DNA from: Phormidium tenue FACHB-886
GTDB taxonomy: Bacteria > Cyanobacteriota > Cyanobacteriia > Elainellales > Elainellaceae
NCBI RefSeq assembly: GCF_014764505.1
Contig: NZ_JACXWX010000026.1
Coordinates: forward strand, 1-64,000
Reading direction: 5' to 3'
Length of the DNA stretch: 64,000 bases
The translations under genes and the position numbers were made by a program. Under the pieces are notes generated by a model. It worked only from the letters and a program-made list of their open reading frames with translations, was not told where the DNA came from and did not search any database. Position 1 is the first letter of the stretch, and every line of letters begins with the position of its first letter. Positions 58,506-64,000 of this stretch are shown piece after piece.

Positions 58506-59447
58506 TTAGATCGGTACTGTTTCGCCCAACCAATCAGGATTTTGAGCCGTACCGTCAAACCGATTGTCGGTTTTGAAGGGTTCGTATTGTCCTGTAGCTG
58601 CGGCGGCGGCCGTGCGTGCCAGCAGCGACTCAACTTGGCTTTGGCTCATTGGGGCAAACGTTCGAACTGCCTCGATCGCCTGTTCAAGAATCTCTGGGCT
58701 ATCAATTCCCGTAATGACTGTTGAGGTCGGCAGGTTCATTGTGTAGTGGAGGCACTCGATCGCAGATACGAGATTGCTTTTGAGGATGTTTTTGTCTCCT
58801 AGTGACTTCATGCCCAGCACCCCAATTTCGGCTTCAACCAAGCGGGGCAAGACATGGTGTTCAAAACTGCGAAAATGGGCATCCATCACATTGAGAGGCA
58901 TTTGCACTGCATCAAACCGGAAGTTGTGCCGTGTTGCAGTCTCCAGCATCCGCAGATGAACTAGCGGGTCTTTATGTCCAGTGAAGCCGATGTAGCGAAC
59001 TTTGCCTGCTTTTTGTGCTTCTAGCATCGCTTCTAGCGCCCCACCTTCAGCGAAAATTCGGTCTGGGTCTTCTAAGCGAATCACCTCATGAAACTGCATG
59101 AGATCGACGCGATCGGTCTGCAGACGGCTCAAAGATTCATTGATTTGCGCTGCTGCTGCTTTGCGAGTGCGACCATCAATCTTGCTCATCAGAAAGACTT
59201 TGTCCCGGTAGCCACCCTGCAGCGCCTTACCCATCCGGATTTCGCTCTCACCCTTGTTGTAATCCCAGCAGTTATCCATAAACGTAATGCCCCGCTCGAT
59301 CGCACTGTGAACCAAACGGAGGCTTTCTTGCTCGCTTATTTCCTTGCCAATATGAAAACCACCCAAACCAATCGCAGAAACCCGCTCCTGCGTACGTCCA
59401 AGGGTACGATAGAGCATTTCGGTGGTTTTGCTTGGGGTTTGAGTCAT
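58506..59447 (-). CDS. Aldo/keto reductase
   Basis: A 313-aa TIM-barrel oxidoreductase: YRTLGRTQERVSAIGLGGFH start, catalytic Asp/Tyr in FMDNCWDYNKGESE, Lys in LMSKIDGR, His in LMQFHEVI, and NADPH-binding STVITGIDSPEILEQAI near the end. Length is normal. Substrate is unknown; physiologically such enzymes reduce aldehydes or sugars with NADPH. Confidence 0.94.
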   Translation of the reverse strand: MTQTPSKTTEMLYRTLGRTQERVSAIGLGGFHIGKEISEQESLRLVHSAIERGITFMDNCWDYNKGESEIRMGKALQGGYRDKVFLMSKIDGRTRKAAAAQINESLSRLQTDRVDLMQFHEVIRLEDPDRIFAEGGALEAMLEAQKAGKVRYIGFTGHKDPLVHLRMLETATRHNFRFDAVQMPLNVMDAHFRSFEHHVLPRLVEAEIGVLGMKSLGDKNILKSNLVSAIECLHYTMNLPTSTVITGIDSPEILEQAIEAVRTFAPMSQSQVESLLARTAAAAATGQYEPFKTDNRFDGTAQNPDWLGETVPI

Positions 59448-59739
59448 GGTGATGAGTTAGGAAGGTTAGTCATAAAGCTGAGTGCACATACTCCTGTTGG
59501 AATGATATACACGATATTTAATTATTCCTGAGCGATAGAAAACAAACATCTAGCAATAGACAGAAGATAGCCAGTTGCAAAAGATGTTCTTGTAAAAAAT
59601 AGGTAGATAGTTTTGTTGAGCTGTTGTGAATCAATCTATTCCTTAAGAAGAGGAAAGGAAGTGATTGAATTATTACAATCTGAATTACGTGTGAACTGCT
59701 ATAAAGTTTTTTGTTGTTTAAGTAGTGGGAGATTTAATC

Positions 59740-60177
59740 GTGAAACCAGTGCAATATTTCGCCTTGACTGTCGGTATTCTCTTTTTGCTAGTAGGTATCA
59801 TGGGCTTCGTACCAAGTCTAGTTCAAGTGCCTACAGCTTCAGATGGAGCAGATTTAGGATTTACTGCCGGATACGGCTATCTATTGGGCTTGTTCCCCAT
59901 CAACCTCTTGCATAATCTCGTTCATTTGACAGTTGGCGTTTTAGGAATTCTTGCCTCTATTGCGCTAGATAGTGCTCGTCTATACAGTGGAATCTTGGGC
60001 ATTTTCTATGCTGTGCTTACTGTAATGGGGCTGCTGCCTGTAGCTAATACTACTTTTGGCTTGATTCCCATCTTTGGTCATGACGTTTGGCTCCATGCAG
60101 TAACTTCTGCTGCCGCGATCTACTTCGGCTTCATTGCCACGCCCGATCTTCTAGAGATATCTGAAGGCAAGCAATAG
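59740..60177 (+). CDS. DUF4383-family membrane protein
   Basis: A 145-aa protein with four hydrophobic helices (VQYFALTVGILFLLVGIMGF, LLGLFPINLLHNLVHLTVGV, LGIFYAVLTVMGLL and HAVTSAAAIYFGFIA). The LFPINLLHNLVHL motif is characteristic of DUF4383. GTG at 59740 is chosen because GGGAG lies eight bases upstream; the frame also extends to GTG 59725. Function unknown; members often respond to stress. Confidence 0.85.
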   Translation: MKPVQYFALTVGILFLLVGIMGFVPSLVQVPTASDGADLGFTAGYGYLLGLFPINLLHNLVHLTVGVLGILASIALDSARLYSGILGIFYAVLTVMGLLPVANTTFGLIPIFGHDVWLHAVTSAAAIYFGFIATPDLLEISEGKQ

Positions 60178-60347
60178 TCGCAGCGGGTGAATCATCAGTT
60201 TGGCTTCAATTGCCCTCCATGTTGAATTCGTCGCTCACTTTAGACCGAGATTGAACTCGAGGTTGAGCCAAGATTAAATAGCTAATCTGTGTTGTATCTT
60301 TTTGCCAGACGACACGGATTAGCTTTCAATGTGCTTATGTGAATGAT

Positions 60348-60620
60348 TCACTTAATTGAGAAGCTGTCTAAGCAATTCGCTAGCAGCGATCGATTCAGCG
60401 AATGATACTTCGTTTGTCCTTCTTTGCGCTTTTCGAGCAGTCCAGCTTCGGCTAGCGTCTTAGAGTGGTGGCAAAAGAGCGCCAAGCTGATCCCAAGCTT
60501 ATCTGCGATATCTGAACCGCTCATTTCTTCACAGCTCAATAACACTTCAATAATCTGAAGTCGAATCGGGTCAGCGAGGGCGGCGAATGTTTTAGCGCGT
60601 TGTTCGTGCTGTGTTTTCAT
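60348..60620 (-). CDS. ArsR/SmtB-family winged-helix regulator
   Basis: A 90-aa repressor-type protein: FAALADPIRLQIIEVLLSCE, then the recognition region GSDIADKLGISLALFCHHSK and the wing KRKEGQTKYHSL. The usual metal-binding ELCVCD motif is absent; a single Cys lies near the start of that helix, so metal sensing is doubtful. It is transcribed divergently from the dehydrogenase at 60814, 193 bp apart, and may regulate both. Confidence 0.92.
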   Translation of the reverse strand: MKTQHEQRAKTFAALADPIRLQIIEVLLSCEEMSGSDIADKLGISLALFCHHSKTLAEAGLLEKRKEGQTKYHSLNRSLLANCLDSFSIK

Positions 60621-60813
60621 ATCTAGTTTTTAGTAAAAAGGTTCGCTGAAATTGGCTGCTCCAATCAGCGTTTGATTCAGTGTGGGGTGTTTATTAAGCT
60701 TTACTCAAATGGTAAAACAATAACTTTATTATTCCTATTATTATAGCTGTGGGTCATCCCCCATTGGTTCATCTTCCACACAGAAAAAATCTCATTACCA
60801 GCATAAGGAAAGT

Positions 60814-61701
60814 ATGAGTGAGTCGATCGGCTTCATTGGTTTAGGAAATATGGGATTGCCAATGGCAACCAATCTACTGGATGCGGGCTACAGGCTCCGG
60901 GTCTACAATCGATCGCCTGAGAAAGCCAAGCCACTGCTTGAAAGAGGTGCTGAAGTAGTCAATCATCCGGCTGAGGTAGTTGAATCGGGTGATGTGGTCA
61001 TCACTATGCTGGCTAATGATCAGGCGCTAGAATCTGTCGTTCTGCAGGACGATGGCATTCTTCAAGCGGTGGGAGCTAATGGAATCCATCTCTCGATGAG
61101 TACTGTCTCCCCTGCGACTGCCAAAAAACTGGCAGAACAGCATGAGCAACAGCAATCTCATTACTTAGCTGCGCCTGTATTTGGTCGTCCAGATGCCGCA
61201 GCCGCCAAGAAATTATGGATTGCTCTTTCGGGGAAGCCCGTCGCCAAAGATCGAGTTCGACCTATCCTGGATTGCTTAGGGCAAGGGATATTTGATTTTG
61301 GAGAGACCGCCGCCGCGGCAAACGTTGTGAAACTTGCCGGTAACTTTCTAATTATTTCGGCGATCGAAGCCATGGCAGAAGCATTTACCCTGGCAGAGAA
61401 AAACAGCATCGATCGCACTCAAATTGCAGCGCTATTTGGTCAAACTCTATTTGCCTGTCCGATTTATCAGAACTACGGGCGTATGATTGCTGAACAGCAA
61501 TATGAACCTGCAGGGTTCAAGCTCTCTTTGGGACTGAAAGATGTGACGCTGGTTTTGCAAACCGCCCGTGAACAGCAAATGCCGCTACCACTCGCCAGTT
61601 TATTGCACGATCGGTTAATAGCAGCGGTTGCCCACGGTAAGGGCGATATCGACTGGACAGGGCTAGCCCTGACTGCCTCAGAAGAAGCAGGACTGAAGTA
61701 A
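60814..61701 (+). CDS. NAD(P)-dependent beta-hydroxyacid dehydrogenase-like oxidoreductase
   Basis: A 295-aa member of the 3-hydroxyisobutyrate/glyoxylate reductase family. NAD(P)-binding GFIGLGNMGLPMA, substrate-binding HLSMSTVSPATA and the catalytic Lys in VVKLAGNFL are visible, with an alpha-helical C-domain. The usual 3-HIBADH motif DAPVSGG is replaced by AAPVFGRPDAA, seen in glyoxylate/succinic semialdehyde reductase-type or imine-reductase relatives. Likely regulated by the divergent ArsR gene. AGCATAAGGAAAGT precedes the ATG. Confidence 0.92.
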   Translation: MSESIGFIGLGNMGLPMATNLLDAGYRLRVYNRSPEKAKPLLERGAEVVNHPAEVVESGDVVITMLANDQALESVVLQDDGILQAVGANGIHLSMSTVSPATAKKLAEQHEQQQSHYLAAPVFGRPDAAAAKKLWIALSGKPVAKDRVRPILDCLGQGIFDFGETAAAANVVKLAGNFLIISAIEAMAEAFTLAEKNSIDRTQIAALFGQTLFACPIYQNYGRMIAEQQYEPAGFKLSLGLKDVTLVLQTAREQQMPLPLASLLHDRLIAAVAHGKGDIDWTGLALTASEEAGLK

Positions 61702-62139
61702 GCGATCAATATAGCGATCGCCAATCGTGTGAGATGGTTTTTTGTTGTGTGTCCCGTAGAAGGCAGTACATAGCGAAAAGCCACCCTTCTATTTGAGCGT
61801 GAGCGCTCTAAAAACGAGGTAAACGGGTTTTAGCAGTGGTTTGTGCTGCCGGAGCCTGTAATTTGTGATTTTGCGCATTGTGATTGTGCGCATAGACACA
61901 AAAATGCAAAGGTGCGAAATTTAGGTTAAATCAACTCTCGCTTTAGGCAGAAGGGCTCAGCTACGCTGCAAGGTAATCCTGCTAGCTTTGGCACTTTTCA
62001 TTGCAAGTTACACCTACTTTGAGAGGATTTACTCCTGAGTACCGTTTGAATTCGACCGCCTTAAATGGGAACTCTAACACCATTATGTTGAGTGCCAGAC
62101 GATAAACCTGCCCTTACTGATTGAGTTCTTGAAAAAGTT
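61702..62139. other. Intergenic region before the last kinase
   Basis: No gene was found in about 440 bp. A short inverted TGCGCA pair occurs near 61870-61895. No confident promoter could be marked. Confidence 0.5.
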
Positions 62140-64000
62140 ATGCAGATCGCGCCGCTGCCCGCTAATGAATTTGCCAGGCTCAACGCTCTTTACCAGTATC
62201 AAATCCTGGATAGCGAACCTGAAGTTGCCTTTGATGATCTGACAAAATTAGCGGCTAGCATCTGCGCTACCCCAATTGCCCTCATTAGCTTAGTAGATGC
62301 TCAGCGTCAATGGTTCAAATCTAAGCTGGGTATAGATGCAGTGGAAACAACACGCGACATCGCATTTTGTAGCCACACGATTCTACAGCCCAAAATTCTC
62401 ATCGTTCCTGATGCATTGACAGATGAACGTTTTGCAGACAACCCTGCAGTAACAGGCGAGCCCCACGTTCGGTTTTATGCAGGTGTTCCTTTGCTCACTG
62501 CTGAGGGTTATGCCCTTGGATCGATTTGCGTGACTGACTCTATGCCGCGTGAGCTGAGTTCTAACCAAATTGAAGCGCTGCGTGCCTTGGGTCGTCAAGT
62601 TGTAGCACAGCTTGAGCTGCGGCGAAAACTGGTAGAGTCAGAGCGTCTGCGGGATGAAGCTCGGCGCAGTGAGGCGGCTCTACGCGAGAGTGAAGAGCGG
62701 TTTCGAACGATGGCCAATAGTGCGCCTGTTCTCATGTGGGTGAATGGCTCGGATCAGCAGTCGATGTTCCATAACCAAACTTGGCTGCGTTTTACAGGAC
62801 GATCGCGCGAGCAGGAAATTGGTGAGGGGTGGAAGCAAGGGCTACATCCAGACGATCAGCAATACTGGTCTAAAACCTTTGCCGCAGCACTTGATACCCA
62901 GTCGTCTTACACCATTGAGTACCGATTAAGACGGGCAGATGGTGCATATCGTTGGATACTAGAAACGGGTGTTCCGCGATTTCTACCAAACGGCGTACTA
63001 GCGGGTTTTACGGGGTCTTGCGTAGATATTACCGAGCGTAAATCAGCAGAGCAAGATAGCCAACTGATGCAAACGGTGACTCATGCAATTGTGGCTTCCC
63101 CTGATTTTCATTCTGCCCTAGAGGTTGCTCTCCAAAAGGTTTGTGAAGCGACACAATGGGAGTTTGGGGAAGCTTGGGTTCCTAGCGCAGATAAGACGGT
63201 GATGGAATGCAGTTCTGCTTGGTATAGCAAAACTGAACATCTACATGACTTTAGGCGGCAGAGTAGTGCATTTAGCTTTCCTAGAGATGTTGGGATTCCC
63301 GGACGCGTCTGGGTTTCAAGGCAGCCTGAATGGCATCAGGATGTTTCCCTACAGAAAAATAGCATTTATAAGCGGGCGCAGCTGGCGCTCGCGGCAGGGC
63401 TGAAGGCAACGTTGGGCATTCCTCTCTTGGCAAACGATGAGGTCATCGCTGTCCTTGTATTTTATATGTCTGAAGCTCGCCAAGAAGACAACCGGCTCAT
63501 TGAGCTAATTACAGCTTCCACCGAGCTTGGCTTATTTGTTCAGCGTAAGCAAGCCGAAGAGGAGATGCGGAAATCTTTAGCTAAAGAGCAGGAGCTAAAT
63601 AAATTTAAGTCCAACTTCCTTGCCAATGTTTCCCACGAGCTACGTACTCCCCTGACATCGGTTCTGGGTCTGTCGAGTGTGCTGCTCCAGCAGCATTTTG
63701 GTCCTCTTAATGAGCGGCAGGAACAGTACCTATCCCTGATTCATAACAATGGCGATCATTTGCTGTCTCTGATTAATGATCTGCTAGACCTCGCCAAGAT
63801 CGAGGCGGGCAAACAGGAACTCAATAAAACGATCGTTGATGTTGCCGCACTCTGCCAAAACGCGATCGAGGTCGTTGAAGTTCGAGCGAACTCGAAACAG
63901 CAACAGATTTCCTTACAGCTACCCGTTGCGGTTGAGTCTATTGTGGTAGACCCGCAGCGCATCCTCCAAATCTTGCTCAACTACCTATCTAATGCTGTGA
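62140..64000 (+). CDS. Sensor histidine kinase, GAF-PAS-GAF-HisKA-HATPase, cut by the window end
   Basis: At least 620 residues with no stop before the window edge. ATG at 62140 is followed by LPANEFARLNALYQYQILD, the GAF head shared with the kinases at 2796 and 15515. A PAS/PAC unit (about 185-305, FTGSCVDITERKSAEQD end), a second GAF (about 310-470) and a HisKA with H499 in [12 protein letters not shown] follow. The HATPase begins near 595 and is cut after the N-box NYLSNAV. The rest, perhaps including receivers, lies outside the window. Confidence 0.94.
   Translation, partial: MQIAPLPANEFARLNALYQYQILDSEPEVAFDDLTKLAASICATPIALISLVDAQRQWFKSKLGIDAVETTRDIAFCSHTILQPKILIVPDALTDERFADNPAVTGEPHVRFYAGVPLLTAEGYALGSICVTDSMPRELSSNQIEALRALGRQVVAQLELRRKLVESERLRDEARRSEAALRESEERFRTMANSAPVLMWVNGSDQQSMFHNQTWLRFTGRSREQEIGEGWKQGLHPDDQQYWSKTFAAALDTQSSYTIEYRLRRADGAYRWILETGVPRFLPNGVLAGFTGSCVDITERKSAEQDSQLMQTVTHAIVASPDFHSALEVALQKVCEATQWEFGEAWVPSADKTVMECSSAWYSKTEHLHDFRRQSSAFSFPRDVGIPGRVWVSRQPEWHQDVSLQKNSIYKRAQLALAAGLKATLGIPLLANDEVIAVLVFYMSEARQEDNRLIELITASTELGLFVQRKQAEEEMRKSLAKEQELNKFKSNFLANVSHELRTPLTSVLGLSSVLLQQHFGPLNERQEQYLSLIHNNGDHLLSLINDLLDLAKIEAGKQELNKTIVDVAALCQNAIEVVEVRANSKQQQISLQLPVAVESIVVDPQRILQILLNYLSNAV

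Overview
The window is chromosomal DNA from a cyanobacterium, probably a filamentous or Leptolyngbya-like form. Evidence: frequent GCGATCGC (HIP1) octamers, an allophycocyanin alpha paralogue, NblA, a one-helix high-light-inducible protein, a LabA-type NYN protein, a Mo-nitrogenase C-terminal-domain protein and very large multi-PAS hybrid histidine kinases. No rRNA, tRNA, CRISPR array or insertion sequence was recognised. Species cannot be read from the sequence.

Layout. 0.4-7.2 kb: a tightly overlapping phosphorelay operon (OmpR-type multidomain regulator with HPt and degenerate GGDEF; 1341-aa hybrid kinase; single-domain regulator). 7.3-8.3 kb: two small cyanobacterial genes. 8.4-10.1 kb: a decayed tract with strong hairpins, an orphan DUF433 gene and remnants of a methyltransferase and a TPR protein. 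10.1-19.0 kb: an XRE regulator with a 26-bp palindrome upstream, a 1678-aa double hybrid kinase and a 1169-aa hybrid kinase. 19-25 kb: an unknown protein, a pentapeptide protein, a membrane-anchored SDR, a VTT/DedA-like membrane protein and a PhyH-like dioxygenase. 25.8-29.9 kb: a double-glycine-leader protein with a C2-like, acidic mature part, an intergenic terminator/attenuator, a C39-peptidase ABC exporter and an HlyD adaptor. 30-32.5 kb: katG. 33-35.5 kb: divergent fatty acid desaturase and CFA-synthase-like methyltransferase. 36.9-39.9 kb: nblA, a 55-aa Hlip gene, ftsH and an apcA-like gene, all in one direction. 40-43.5 kb: broken HAD and MarR genes, an RTX-bearing GDSL esterase and a small pentapeptide protein. 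43.8-53.3 kb: a second membrane-anchored SDR, then a galactofuranose-type sugar region (GH1-RmlD fusion, UDP-galactopyranose mutase, glycosyltransferase, galE, GH43). 53.4-61.7 kb: small genes, stand-alone CheB methylesterase, M14 carboxypeptidase, DUF167, a secreted unknown, aldo/keto reductase, DUF4383, ArsR and a beta-hydroxyacid dehydrogenase-like gene. 62.1 kb to the end: another GAF-PAS-GAF histidine kinase cut by the window edge.

Two gene sets look most worth attention. The first is nblA-hlip-ftsH-apcA-like, which places a phycobilisome-degradation adaptor, a pigment-protein stress factor, a membrane protease and a phycobiliprotein in one apparent operon. The second is the dedicated export operon for a 142-aa GG-leader protein whose mature part resembles a calcium-binding C2 beta-sandwich rather than a bacteriocin. 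Dispersed intergenic repeats (27-bp hairpins, REP-like doublets, 14-20-bp tandem repeats) lie between many genes.
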